From Pegea sp. RAD2-039 (lineage: Eukaryota; Chordata; Thaliacea; Salpida; Salpidae), in NCBI GenBank assembly GCA_034620365.1, contig JAQGEQ010000170.1, forward strand, positions 558,001-622,000: 64,000 bases of DNA, in the 5' to 3' direction. A program made the translations under genes and the position numbers. Under the pieces are notes generated by a model. That model searched no databases. It was given only the letters and a program-made list of their open reading frames with translations, and had not been told where the DNA came from. Positions 51,906 through 64,000 of the stretch are shown one piece after another (the stretch's first letter is position 1; each line of letters begins with the position of its first letter).

Positions 51906-54244
51906 ATGTCTCACCCTATACAAGAATATATTGGTGGTTTATTTGGAGGTAATTTGATATGATTAAGTTTCTTGTCTTATTAATATTCTACTAATGAACT
52001 TATTGTTACCAGGTGTAGCAGGTATTGTTGTTGGTCAACCTTTTGATACAGTCAAGGTATTTCTTTAAGTCTCAACACTTTGTTTTGATCACCTTTTTAG
52101 TATTAAATTTATAGATATGAATTTTCATTTAATTTTAATAGATATTGAGCTAAAGTTTTTTTAAAGGCTATTGAATTTTCAGATTAGGTTACAAACACAG
52201 CCTGGCTTGTACAGTGGAATGCTTGATTGTTGTTCAGAAATCATTAAAAAAGAAAAAGTCAGCCCATTGATTTGTTTTTCTACTTTCTAAATTGATCTTT
52301 TTAGTTTGGAGGATTCTTTAAAGGAATGTCTTCTCCTTTAATTGGAATTGGATTAATCAATGCTCTTGTGTTTGGTGTTGAGAGTCAAGCTCTTACAGCA
52401 ATTGGTAATGAAACCATGTATAAGCATTTTTTGTCTGGATGCTTTGCTGGTGCTGTGCAAGCATTTGTTACTTCTCCTGTAGAGTTGGCAAAGACACAAA
52501 TGCAAGTTCAAGGGATGGGCACTCAACTTAGCAGTGAAAAAGTAGTTAAAAAGTTATATAATAAGCACAAAAGTTGATTGTTCCAATTATAGCAATATAA
52601 ATTGTATAGTTTGCGGGAATTTAATCCAATATATAATGATTTAATTAAACTTTTCTGCCTAAATATTTGGCAATTAAATGTAATTTATACAAACAAACTT
52701 TTGAATTCGATTAATTAATTATGTATTTGTAGAAAAAGTATAAAAGTTCTACTGATGCTATAAGGAAGTTATATAAACATGAAGGTCTTACTCGGGGAGT
52801 TTATAGAGGTTTTGGCATCACACTATTGAGGGACGCCCCTGCTTTTGGAATCTATTTTGCATCTTATGAGTTTCTAATAACATATGTGTTTCCTGTAAGT
52901 AGAAATTCCAAACATCTTTTCCCTTTCAATATTTTATGTTTTTAAAATATTGGAATTTTTTTTCTAACTAAAATTATAGCATCATCAATTTCAAAATCAA
53001 ATTTTAGAGTTTAATTTTTTTTGTTTTTTAATATATCTGATACTTATGATTTTTAAAGCTCTATAAATTTTTCAAATTAATAATAATTTACTGAAAACAA
53101 GACAAAGCTGTTTATTTTTTGAAGTTATTTTTATCACCAATCTCTTTAAATATATCAACATAAAATGAAAATTTACGATAATTGTTTATTTTTGTTTAAA
53201 ATTATTTCCAAATTTAATTTCTTAGAAAACTAATACTTGAAGTTCTTGATGATAGAGTGAAAGCACAAATTCTTGTAATAATTGTTGAACTAAAAATCCT
53301 TTAAATTTCTTCTGACTTGCTTTCAATCAAACAACTCCGATTTTAAAGGCTCCATTTTCACTTTGACATCCTCTTGCTTTGATCTTCAACAATATTTTTG
53401 GTTTTTGCCTTTCGTAATATTTATTAAACTTTAAAAATTTTAACAAATTTGCATTCGGATTTATGTGTGGTAATTATGAGAAAACTTTTCTCCATTCCTA
53501 TTGGCTATCTGTTGTAGGCGTATACTACATTTCATCTTTTTATTCTTTCCTTATTTTATGACAATTATTGAAACGAATTTGTTTATTTTTAAATATGATT
53601 ACAAAAATGAATTCAAACTCAAATTTGTGTTATTTTGGTTCCAAAGTAAAAATAAATCAAACCATTTTGTCAATTATCATCATTTGACATTTTATTGGTT
53701 ATAATCCAATTTAACAAACTTTTGAAAATCTTTATCGACACGTGCCCAAGTATTTCTAATCAGTCCCATGATAGTTCCACATATTCAAGGTCACATTAAA
53801 CTATCAACAAATCAGCTACTTGTTATCACCAGATATTAACCAATGAATTTACAGGTAAGCCAGAGAGGCTTAACGACACTTTCTGATACCGCCAACACTA
53901 TGATGTCTGGTGGACTAGCTGGTGTCTTTTCTTGGACATTTACTTATCCTATTGACGTGGTCAAATCTTGTTTACAAGCTGATGGTATGCAAGGGCCGAG
54001 CAAGTACAAAGGAGCTACTGACTGTTGTATCAAGCTCTACCGTTCTGGTGCTGTCAAAGTTTTTTATCGGTGAGTTTTAAAATATTTGCGAATTTCCAAA
54101 CTAATTGATGTTTTTAGTGGAATGGCAACAGCAGTGTTTCGAGCTTTTCCTGTTAATGCAGCTACTTTTGCTGGAGTTGAACTATTTAATAGGTTTTGTA
54201 CTGATTTTATATATGGAAACACAGCAACGATAGAAAAGAATTAA
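51906..54244 (+). CDS. Mitochondrial carrier, SLC25A29-like (basic amino acids/acylcarnitine)
   Basis: A 300-aa inner-membrane carrier in seven exons: 51906-51948, 52013-52056, 52183-52257, 52305-52541, 52733-52894, 53855-54069 and 54118-54244, all in phase. Three repeats carry the carrier signature: QPFDTVKIRLQ, SPVELAKTQMQ and YPIDVVKSCLQ. Distinctive stretches SPLIGIGLINALVFGVE and RAFPVNAATFAGVE resemble SLC25A29, the basic amino acid transporter related to the carnitine/acylcarnitine carrier. SLC25A45, A47 and A48 are close relatives, so the substrate is inferred. The second repeat follows the usual pattern of a charged gate (RGFGITLLRDAPAFGIYF). Length equals the family norm. Exons 1 and 2 are very short (43 and 44 nt). 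Confidence 0.9.
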
Positions 54245-56690
54245 ATGTCTTTCTTAAATTGGATTACAATGACTTAATAACATTACTTTGAAATTGTTCA
54301 TCAAGTTTTGTGTGCAGAAACTTGTAAATGAAAACTCCAAGTAATCAGGTAAGGATCCACGATCTTTAAAACTGATCTCTCCACTCTAAAGCACTTATAA
54401 TCAACTTCTTTACTTTAAATGTTCAATTAACGACTTCAAATCATTGTTTGTCTGTTCACTTTCAAATAATTCTAAAGCTATAAAGTGTCTGAAATTTTTT
54501 TTATTTAGTTCACTGTTTAAACCTTAGTTTTTTATTGTTTATCATTTTGAAATAACTTTTTAAATATTCGGTACTTGTATATTTCATCCTATTTATTTAA
54601 TCTTCATCTTTATTTGCATCAAGCCGAAGTGAGTATAAGTCTTGCCTAATATCTTCCAGCACAAAATCTTCACATCAACTAATTATAACATTTTATTTTT
54701 AGTACAATTATTTACAATTGTGCAAATAGTTTTTGATTTATAATTTATTATAATGAGAATTTTTTGCATTTGTTCTAAAGAATAAAATCATCTTATGAAG
54801 ATTATCTATTGAAATTTAATGTTTTCAAACCGTTTGTTAACTCTATTTTCTACAGATAAAATCAAGAAATCACTTTAGAACATTTGTAAGTCTTTAGTTG
54901 ACAATGTTGATTAGATCTTACAATTTGCTTTTCATTATCTTATAATTATTTTCACATAATGAATTTTGCAATAATTATCAATTATACTAAACAAGTGGAA
55001 AAATGTTTACATAAAAAATTTCACTTATATGTAAATTATTAAACAGAGAAATTAGAAAACAAAGAGAAAAAATCTGTTCAACAACAATTTCAAAAAGTTT
55101 GCCTATATTTTTAGATAAAACGGAAACAAAACTACAATTTAATAAAGCTTCGTCCAACCAATACCAATTAAATAGTGTCATTTGTAACTTTATTAGTTGT
55201 TTATTGATGAACTTTCACAATTTACTCATTTAGATTATATCTTGAGCAAGATACGGACTAAATGTTTTGATTATACATATAATTGAAAATGAAGCCAGAT
55301 AAATGTTTAAGTTGCTAATTATCTTCTAAATTTTCATAATTGATCAAAATTTTGATATGATTAAATTTAAAAGCTTTGAAAAACAGCAATTATCTAACTA
55401 GTGATAATCCAATTTATAAATTTCTTATTTTAGACATTTTTTGAGGTTATTTAAGATTGTTAGATTTTTCGGCAAATTTTGCAAAAAATGTTGAGAAGTG
55501 TTAAGTTTTAAAATCGAAATAAAAGTATTATTTTGAAGTTAAACAAAAACTCCAGGAATGTTTTTGAGGAGCAATTTTTCGATTGAAGTATTTGATCAAT
55601 TACTCTAACATCTTTTCAGTCATATTTTCTCCATTTAATAAGTCAACAATTTGTCGTTATAAGGAGTATAGAGAAAGTATGATCATGGATAAAACCAATT
55701 AATCAAATATTAATTGCTCCAAAAATCTATTTCTTAAAACACAAATTCGAGTGTTAAAACTGAAATATCACAAAATGTCATATGCTAAATTTATTAGGAG
55801 TTTTGTAAAGTAATTTTGGCATAAATGAAATATCATTTAAATAGCCCATTATATTTGAGTATAGAGAACTGCTTACAGTTTTATGTATAAAATTATATTA
55901 ATTTTGGTTTGATGGTTCAGATTTCTTGCATAAAAAAGTCATTTTACAAAAAAAGAAGATAGATATTGACAAAAACAAATTTAGTAATAATGATAGTCAT
56001 CAAATTTTATGTATTGGTGAGAAGTCCTATTATTTGATAGTCTAAAAAACAATTAATAACAAAAACACAAAATTTTTACGTAACTTCAAAATTTTGCTTA
56101 TCCATCAATATATCACTTTAAGCTGCAACTATGATATCTACCTAAATAGTTTTTTTCCAAGAAATTGGTGTTATGCTTTTTCTTTGAAAAATATTATGTT
56201 CAAATAATCTTGTTAACGAATTTAAATCAACAAAATACCGATTATATTCTTAAACCTTAGTTTTATATTCGTTTCTCAAGGTTCAAAGATACAAAAAGAA
56301 AGCAAATGTAAACTTTATATTTAGAGGAAACGACAGAAAGAAGGTTATAGAAATAGAATCGCAGTCTACCATTCTTCCACCAGGCACAATCCTGATTTGG
56401 CATTCTAATGTAAAAGGTTTATCCGACTGAGTTTTTCACAGAAGCGTGATAAGTGCAATTGCTGGGTGAAAGTGGAGACTATATCTTCTTTGTGCTTTCC
56501 TTTTTTATAGTTTTGGCTTTGACTTGTCTCACCAAAGATGCTTGTCCACTATTGATGATTTTTCTCTAGTTGCACAATCTATACCAAATATAAATATAAA
56601 AATAATAATTAACTCATAATGTCATAATTTGAAATCCAGATTGCAGCTTATATCATAGTTTACACATATTGGCGACAAAGAAAAGTCCAT
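54245..56690. other. Spacer downstream of the carrier gene
   Basis: AT-rich 3' flank of the carrier. A patch at about 56,330-56,570 is less AT-rich but matches nothing I recognise. No exons seen. Confidence 0.4.
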
Positions 56691-56970
56691 AAAATATCCG
56701 AGTAGAAGGGCATGTTAGTCTGTTTTATGACAACACTTCTAGAAGACGCAAAACTCCGAGTTTGGAAGCAGGCAGTTTGTCACTTAGTGTGATCGAGCAG
56801 TTCCTGCGACGCCAGTCGGGCGTAACTGCATCAGTTCGTCTGTTATGTTGTATTACCTGGCTGGTGTGGAGAGTGGAATCCTGCTACATGGGTAACAACT
56901 GGATCTCCATAACTTCTGCCCTGGCATATATATACATGGCCGTTCTCGGCCGACGCAGGCCAAAAAATCA
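56690..56970. repeat. GC-rich islet, possible transposable-element head
   Basis: About 280 bp much richer in GC than its surroundings, with CTGCGACGCCAGTCGGGCG, a TATA-like CATATATATACATGG and the short inverted repeat GGCCGTTCTCGGCC. A LINE 3' tail follows about 110 bp downstream, so the whole could be one composite element (head plus borrowed LINE tail). No clear RNA polymerase III A and B boxes were found. The 130-codon open frame across it resembles no known protein. Confidence 0.3.
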
Positions 56971-57079
56971 CATAACAATTCTTTATAAGAGTATTCAACA
57001 AAAAACTAATAACTTCATTATCATTTTCTTTTTAAGTAAAACAACAATTTTTAAAAATGGTTTCACTGCGTGGATAAAT

Positions 57080-57208
57080 ATTAAACCATGTGTTAAATCT
57101 TTTGCTTTCTATATTTTCAATTCAATAGATAATATTTGTGAGAATGTGTGTTAGAGGGAAATGCATTCTTCGGGCACCATCCTTCGCATTTATTGAAATA
57201 AATAAGTA
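57080..57208 (+). mobile_element. LINE 3' tail fragment (copy 3)
   Basis: It matches the 3' UTR end of the same LINE family (ACCATGTGTTAAATCTTTTG ... CTTCGCATTTATTGAAATAA). It shares the terminal poly-ATAAAT end with the other copies, but its body is more diverged. Confidence 0.65.
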
Positions 57209-57829
57209 AACAGAATTTATTTGAGCTTGATCACACCAAGTCATTTGTACTGAGAGTTTTACAATGAAAGCTTACAAAGTTTAAATCTTACATTATTAAG
57301 CTTTGAACCAAGCGATTAAATTACTTTTCTCAAAAGTGTGAAAATCAAGTTTGTCGCTTTGGTTGTGTTTATTTGTTATAGATTGTTTCAAACTTTAAAC
57401 TTTATAGCATTTATTTTTTATAAACATATAAACCAAAATTAAAGTACTTTGCTGCTAAAAGCAAACAAGTTGTTAAGGCTTGAGTAAAATATTTTTTGTT
57501 AAAAACTTTTTTGAGTCACTTTTATTAGCCAAAGACTTCTGCAGTTGAGGTGCCAAGTCGACTCAACCGGCAGTTTTAAATACATAATTATAGAAAACCA
57601 TAAAGCCATTTTGTTGCTGTGTGATTTTTATTAATTTATTAAAAAAGTTTATAACGATGTTTAAACTTCTATCTAGTTTTAAGTTTTAAGGATGATCGTT
57701 ATTCATACGACTTTTAAAACAAACCCAAAAGTGTATGGAGTCAAAAATGTATCCAAAAGGTTAATATTCTTATTTTAAAAATTATCCACAATTTAATTGA
57801 CATTCAGTTTGATGATTTCTTTTCTATTA

Positions 57830-58245
57830 GTCCTTCCTTCAAGTTATATCAGCTCAGACGACACACATTATATCTTAATAAGCCTATATCACCTAGTACA
57901 TCGGTCAGAGCAAATTTTTTCTCATACCGCACAATTAGTACATGGAACCAGCTGCCACCAGACATTGCCATGTCGAAGTCACTCGCATTGTTCAATCAGA
58001 AGTTGAACCGTTATAATATTGCCAACATTGTCATTTCTAAACTGTGATTTTTTTTCTCTTTCTTATGTTATTAACATTCCATGTAATTGTTCACTGTTAT
58101 ATACTTTGAGTGATATCGAAATACCATGTGCTACATCTTTTACTTTCTATATTTTTGACTAAATAGATATTATTTGTGAGAATGTGTGTTAGCGAGAGGT
58201 GTTCTTTTCAGATACCCTCCTTCGCATTTATTGAAATAAATAAAT
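57830..58245 (+). mobile_element. 5'-truncated LINE with polymerase C-terminus (copy 4)
   Basis: The longest copy in the window. In one frame it encodes the end of a non-LTR reverse-transcriptase protein: VRANFFSYRTISTWNQLP followed by PDIAMSKSLALFNQKLNRYN, then a stop and about 200 bp of 3' UTR ending CATTTATTGAAATAAATAAA. The R-x-x-FF ... WN-x-LP pattern is characteristic of the C-terminus of CR1/L2/Jockey-like LINE proteins. It is the reference for copies 1 to 3 and lacks everything upstream. Confidence 0.8.
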
Positions 58246-59392
58246 TCTGTAACTTTTACATCCGTACTAAATTTCTAACTCAATTTATATAAGTTATAAT
58301 CAAAATTTAACGATCACTGTGATGAATATATATATAAAGAATTGCCAGGTATATGAAAGAGTGTGATATGATATCAAATGATATGTGAAAAGATTAGGTA
58401 TAAAATAATTTATTCCTTACCAGTGTGATAGAAACATTTGAAACTAGCAACGTTGATTTATCTATATCAGCTCAACTAAGCACCTACCTAAATGGTAACT
58501 GATGCGTGCCCCAAAGTTAACCTGTTTGTGATAAACTTATTTTTATTTTGTGTCTTGGTAACACTTTAAATATAAGAGATGTTTTCATCTCTATCAAGTT
58601 GGTCATGTGACTGGCTGTTTACTTAGCTTTTCGTCAATAATGAATAATAGGAGTGACCAATGGTGAATTCTTAACTTCGGGTTTTTTATTTAATATTTTG
58701 ATGACTTTTAAATGATATAATATGTTTTTAAAAACTTGTAAAAAAGATGTTTAGTGATTTATAGTGTTTTCTTTTTGGTATTAAAAATTCTTGTATTTAA
58801 GTTGCATTTGTTATAATGTAACTGAGATATATGAAGAAATCAACACAAAAAGTGAAAGTTACTTAAGTAAAAACTTTTTTTAATATTATTAATTGCTTTA
58901 ACGTTTGTAGCTGAAATGTATTTTTCATCTTAAGTTTATTTATTTTATTTATCATATTATTTCAAGTTTTTATAAAAACTAAGCAATTTTATTTTGGCCT
59001 ATTTGAATTTATCATTTGTATATTAATCATTGATATACTTTTTTAACATTATAATTTTATTATGTAAGCATATAACATTATCATTGATATTTAAATAAGG
59101 AAATATAGTGGATTAACTTTTTAAGTTAAGTAAGCTAAATTTGTATTAACTTTTACTAATATGAAGCTTATATAGATAGTTGTTTCAGCCAAATTTGAAA
59201 TCATTTAATTGTTTTGAAGTTTAGAAAATACTAATTCAATATTTCACTATCTTATTTCACTTTTCTCAAAATTAATTGAATATTGTGAAAATGCTATATA
59301 CTTTTAAAATATTTCTTCCCTATTTTTATGATTTGGCAAATAAGATTATTTTGTTTTTAGCTTTTTAAAAGTTTATAAAATACATTTTAATA
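58246..59392. other. Upstream region of PTTG1IP
   Basis: AT-rich spacer between the LINE copy and the PTTG1IP start codon. Nothing else is recognised; it should contain the promoter. Confidence 0.4.
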
Positions 59393-61741
59393 ATGAAAGG
59401 AAGATTTAATACAACAAGCTGCTTAACCTTAATTTGGTTTCTCTTTACTTTTTCTGCTTGCCTTACCACCAGCACTTCAACTCAGGAAGAACCAACACCA
59501 AACCTGAACTTTAGTAAGATAAATGTTTATACTATATAATTTTGGATTTTGTTATCTAATTTTTTACTCTTTTTATTGTAGGTTACATAAATACTAATTT
59601 TAAGTCAACTTTGAATGCATTTTATCTAAAAAACTTTGCTATTTACATGCTTTTTTACTTTAAATTTATTAAAAGTAATTTTATTTGGGATGTTTATTGC
59701 CAAATGTTAAAAATGATAACTCTTAGGTTTTTGATAAATTTTAATAGTTTAGGTTCTTGTAAAAAGCTCTATGGTAGATTTTATGACAATTTTTGCTTAT
59801 TGTTTCAAACAAACTGAACTATAAACAATTTATTCTAAACTTTTTCACCTTCAGAAATTCAATTTATTTCTTAGTTTGAAGTCTTGGAAGACGGAGTCTC
59901 AATGACTTTCAATATTTTCTGAGCTTCATCATTTTCTGTATCTTAGTAAAAATAGATATTCTATCATCTGTAAAAATACTTTAATACTCTTTAAAATATT
60001 TTAAACAATGTTGTTTGATATCAAAGTTAGCTTTTTAGATGAAGTATCATATGCAAATAAATAACCACTAAAATATCTAGAAAAAATTTAAAATAAACTT
60101 GAAAATATTTGTTAGTTTAATCAGTTAAAGTCAATGATTTGTTATGTTTTCAGCTTGTGAAAAATTAAATGCATCGTGCAACGAATGTATGAAAAATGTA
60201 TCTTGTATGTGGTGTAATAACCCCCAAAAATGCATACTATATCCTATAAAGAATATCTTGCCTTCAACCAAAGACTGTGCTTTAAGTAATGCAAGATGGG
60301 CTGTATGTTGGTGTAAGTACTTTATCTTTTGATTTTCTAATTTAAAAGTTTATATTTTTAGAAATGCTTTTCTTTCAATATAATGTTTTCTATTTTTCAG
60401 TGAATTTTGAGGCTCTTATCATCAGTATGTCTGTTATTGGAGGATTATTATTGATTGCTATTACTCTGTGTTGCTGTAAATGTTGTGGGTGTTGTTGCTT
60501 CAACAAAAGTTCTGCCAAGTTGGTGTTTTTGATGTTTTATATACTTTTAGTTTATTAGTTCTTTTATCGATTTATTTATTTACTAACATGGATGCAAATA
60601 ACAAATCATACAGATCTTAAAGTGAACAGTAAACAATATGACTGCTGAAAAATAAGAGAAAAAGTCCTAAGTACCTCAGTTGAACATAATTAATCTAAAA
60701 TAATCACAACACAGTAAAGATATAACATAGTTAAGAATACAAAGCAAATAAATAAAAAAAGATTGATTTTGAAAACTGAAATAAATGTTGCTGATGTTAA
60801 TTTTGTTCTTTTAGATTTGCCCGTGAACAAGAGAGATATGAAAGAGACAGACAAGAAAGGAGTATGAGACAAGATGAAAGGTACTTCAATCCATCAATTG
60901 ATAAATATTTATTTTTTAATGCATTTTTTGGTAACTTTTGTTTTTGAATAACATTTACATGTCAGACATAATGAATAAATGAAAACAAAAACTTCAAAAG
61001 TTCACCAAAATCTATTAATTGACACAAACACAAAGTTTTGAAGGAAAAAATAGTTGTAGAAACATCTCAAATCTAATTTGTTACTTGATTTTTCTTTTGG
61101 CAAATCACGATATTTGATATGGTAAAAATATCCTAACAATTACTACAAAAAAGAACAATTAATTTTGTTTGGTTGATGAAATTCTATAAATACAATCACA
61201 TATACAATAAAGTTTTTTGATAAAGTTATCTTGATTGTTTGAAAGCAATTTTCATTCAACAGTTCTAATTTTCTTGTTTCAAATTTTTGAACTTCTTTTT
61301 CATTCAAAAGGACGATTTGATAAAATATTGAGAAGTTTGAATTATGTGGTCAACTTTGAATACTAGTTTTTATTTGATGTTTGACAAATATGACGATTGT
61401 AAATGACATCAAATTTCAACAGTTTTTAAAGATTATTTAAAACTTTATTATGATGATAGTTGACCAATTCAATGTTGAATCATTTCATAATCACAAAAAT
61501 AATTTGTTTTTAACAGGAAGAAAGATCGTCAAAGAAAGAACGATGACATCAGAAGAAAATATGGTTTGTTCTGATCTTCTTTATCAGCATGATGTTTTTT
61601 AAAACTTTTATTTTAACACCAACTCTCTACAATCTTTTTCTTTGTAGCCTTTCATCTTATAAAGTGATCAACTTTTAATTAATTTTAGGTTTAATTGGAG
61701 ATTCTAACAATTACCAAAAGTTTGAGAATGAAACGGCCTAG
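59393..61741 (+). CDS. PTTG1IP: PTTG1-interacting protein (PBF), PSI-domain membrane protein
   Basis: 187 aa (human 180). Exons: 59393-59513, 60154-60312, 60401-60518, 60815-60880, 61517-61563 and 61689-61741. Features in order: signal peptide (residues 1 to about 30, hydrophobic LIWFLFTFSACL), a PSI-type cysteine module (CEKLNASCNECMKNVSCMWC through ALSNARWAVCW), a transmembrane segment starting FEALIISMSVIGG, a juxtamembrane Cys cluster (CCCKCCGCCCF, likely palmitoylated), and a cytosolic Arg/Glu-rich coiled helix ending RKYGLIGDSNNYQKFENETA. In the human protein this tail binds the securin PTTG1 and helps move it to the nucleus. The match to human runs over the whole length, so the call is firm. 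Confidence 0.95.
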
Positions 61742-62411
61742 ATTTAGTCCAAGGTTTTTCTTTTCTGTTTTATTTTTCAAATTGCAATTTATTTTCAACA
61801 TTTTTATGTTTATTTGTTTTTGCATCCTAATAGATATTCACTTCAGAAGCTAATATTTGACTTTTTGTAATAATTTTGTAAGTTTGAAAATACAATCAAC
61901 AGTTAAACAGTTTTATTTTTGTTTAGGTCTGATGAAGAGAGATTACGAATTACTGGAAGATTGAAGTCTTTTTGTTTCAATCATTCAAATTTTTCACTTT
62001 TGATTTGTTGCATATAATCCCATCTCTACACCAAATACATCTTCACTTTAGTAGTTTTTTGTACATTTGATGAATGAAGCAATCAGTTGTGTTTGTTAAA
62101 TTTTATGATAAAGCAATAAAAGATTCATTTGTAAATTATATTTGCATTTGTAGCAAGTTCACAGCTAAAGCTCTTTTATAGTTGTTTAAATAATTATTAA
62201 CTGACAACAAAACCCAACTTGTTTCATTATTATTTAACTTGAAACATAAACTGTTTATTAAATTCAATTCAAACAATGTTAGTTTCCAATTTATTCCAAT
62301 TTTATCATTTCAAATCGAATGTTACAATACAAATTAAAAGTTGTGATAAAATTTGCAAATATATATTTAAATGTTAAGCTTCAATTTAATCCCATTCATT
62401 TCTGTCAAAAT
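61742..62411. other. Convergent 3' flanks of PTTG1IP and CFAP210
   Basis: 670 bp between two convergent genes. AATAAA on the plus strand at 62,115-62,120 would end PTTG1IP. A minus-strand AATAAA near 62,254-62,259 could end CFAP210, in which case the two transcripts would not overlap. Confidence 0.45.
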
Positions 62412-64000
62412 CTACTTCCAAACAAAGCCCAATCTCTTCTTAGCATCACAAGCCACTCCACCATCTGTCAAGGTCTTCATCTGCACAGTCGAGGCTCGAT
62501 TGTAGCAGGGCAGCTCTTCCGCATACTTATCACAGGTCATATAACTCGGCCTGACCCCACCCTTGCCCTGGAACACAGGCCCATGTCCATTACCAAAACC
62601 TGCACGCGCTGCTTTCACCAGTGGGTAGATGTTTCTACCATTAGCTTTAGCGTGTTCTATCACCTGAGCAAGTCAAATACGAATTAGTTACTGATGACGT
62701 CACTCATGTATCAACCTCATTTGTATATTCGTTAAATCGCTGTTCTTCAAATTTCGAAGCTTCAACAAGACGTTGATCAGCAACGACATCAAATTCGACG
62801 TTTTGTCTCTCATCTTCGGCGCGTTCATTGATTTGCGCAACTTGGAACTCTGAAAAGAATTCTCTCGGTTTAAATGTCATCTTCTAGAGACTACTTTTTA
62901 GCTACTTTGAACATTTTGAGCTCTTCGCATATTTTCTTTTTGTTTTTCTCTATCTTCAAATCTTGATTTTTCATCAGCAGCAATCCTTAATCTCAAAGAC
63001 TCTCTATCTTCCATTTTCTGAGTCTTTTCTTGCTCTTTATGAAGCTTAATCTACAAATATCAAACCAATAAAGTACTAAAATGGACTTTTGTACAAATGG
63101 CGTGAGTTTACAACTTACTGTAGCTTGACGAAAATCTTTTATCGACTTCAATGCTTCTTGCTTATTTGCTTCTGCTCTTTCAGCATCCAACCTATCTTGT
63201 TTTTCTTTGTTATAAACAGCGGTGAGCAAAACTTCATTCTCATTATGAAGTCGAGACTTATAAAATTCTTCCAAACGCAATTTCATATCTTCCCGTCGGC
63301 TTTCAGCTTCTCTAAAGACACATAAAGCTTAGAAGATCAATATAAGCTTTCTTTTTGGGACTTCTTACTTGAGCTTTTGATATTGTTTTTCCTTTTTGAT
63401 TTTTTGTAGATGCTTCTTACCCTCACTGAATATCCGAATTTCTTCATTTTCTTCTTCGTCTCTTTCTTGAACTAATTTTTCGATTGTCTTTCTGTGATTA
63501 CTCAGAAACTTTAACTTTTTTCATTTTATCAGCAACCACTTACTTTAATTCAAATTGTTTCTTAAAGCTATTCATTTTTTCCTTTTGTTGATTTTTCTTC
63601 AGCTTTTTAAGTTGTTCTTCTTCCATTTTATGTAATTTTACGAGAGATCGAATCCGTTCACCCTCTATTCGTTCTTCTTTCTCAAGTTTTTTATTTTTTT
63701 CTTCTTTCTCTTTGATTCTATTTTGAAATAGTCAATTTTCAGTAACCATGATACAGAAAGCTATTTGGTTATTGAAGCCTGCTTATTTTCATCTTCATTC
63801 AGTTACTAGTTATCATAAAACTTCATCAAACAACTATTAAAAAACGAAAACTAACTGATCGATTTGGTATTGTGAAAGCAAACATCTCTCATTTCGTTTC
63901 AATATTTCTTTCTCCTTCTCTTCCATCACAGACTTCTCAAATGCCTCCCTGTAAAAGTCAACATACTTATTTTCAACTCACATCAAATTCCATATCCAAA
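62412..64000 (-). CDS. CFAP210: Ciliary microtubule inner protein CFAP210 (CCDC173), 3' part
   Basis: The C-terminal roughly 371 codons of a coiled-coil protein that lies inside the doublet microtubules of motile cilia. Exons, all in phase: 63948-63856, 63717-63544, 63491-63369, 63311-63119, 63050-62906, 62849-62716 and 62663-62412. The 5' part lies beyond the right edge. Most of it is a highly charged Glu/Lys/Arg helix of the trichohyalin-plectin homology type. The non-helical end is diagnostic: NIYPLVKAARAG, GPVFQGKGGVRPSY, LPCYN and KKRLGFVWK align with the human CFAP210 ending IYPLVKA, GPVF, GGLRPSY, LPFYN and KRRLGFTW. A TGACGTCA palindrome lies in the last intron (62,695). Presence of this gene implies motile cilia in the organism. 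Confidence 0.9.

Noticed and set aside
56762-57154. 130-codon open frame at the GC-rich islet
   Set aside because: It crosses into the LINE tail, has no recognisable domain, and its second half is AT-rich filler, so it is not a gene.
59611-59817. Open frame inside the first intron of PTTG1IP
   Set aside because: It lies wholly in an intron confirmed by the phase of flanking exons; the residues are AT-biased and without a motif.
62319-62687. Plus-strand open frame opposite the CFAP210 terminal exon
   Set aside because: Antisense shadow; the minus-strand reading matches CFAP210 over its whole length.

Overview
The window is nuclear DNA of an animal: AT-rich, with genes split by many short introns (often 50-300 bp), canonical GT-AG borders, and metazoan gene families (rhodopsin-type receptors, SPRTN, SLC25A29, PTTG1IP, RPS25, the ciliary protein CFAP210). 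The compact multi-exon genes, long AT-rich spacers and a dense cluster of TGACGTCA palindromes would fit a marine invertebrate, perhaps a tunicate. The species cannot be fixed from the sequence, and I did not use it to make any call.

Left half (about 0.8-30.5 kb): five paralogous class A G-protein-coupled receptors, called A to E here. A, C, D and E lie on the minus strand and B on the plus strand. All five have the same gene architecture. The exons for TM2-TM3 (163 nt), DRY-TM4 (182 nt) and TM7 (113 nt) have identical lengths in every copy. The two exons for extracellular loop 2 differ in length and sequence in every copy and are acidic, Tyr-rich and glycosylation-rich. This is the most interesting system in the window: an apparently local receptor expansion whose ligand-facing loop varies on a fixed scaffold. 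The long spacers between these genes hold little that I recognise.

Middle (31.8-37.3 kb): one 16-exon minus-strand kinesin-like gene. It has a long N-terminal extension, a divergent motor with an altered switch II, and a coiled-coil tail. It is richer in GC than its surroundings and full of TGACGTCA palindromes. After about 6 kb of spacer with a decayed LINE fragment comes RPS25 (minus, 43.4-45.4 kb).

Right half: SPRTN (plus, 47.5-49.5 kb), an SLC25A29-like mitochondrial carrier (plus, 51.9-54.2 kb), a spacer with two 3' ends of one LINE family (57.1-58.2 kb), PTTG1IP (plus, 59.4-61.7 kb), and the 3' part of CFAP210 (minus, 62.4 kb to the right edge and beyond).

Apart from the receptor array, the genes do not form a pathway. 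They are ordinary housekeeping, DNA-repair, transport and ciliary genes. Exon borders were read by eye from splice sites and phase continuity, so small and terminal exons are the least certain parts.
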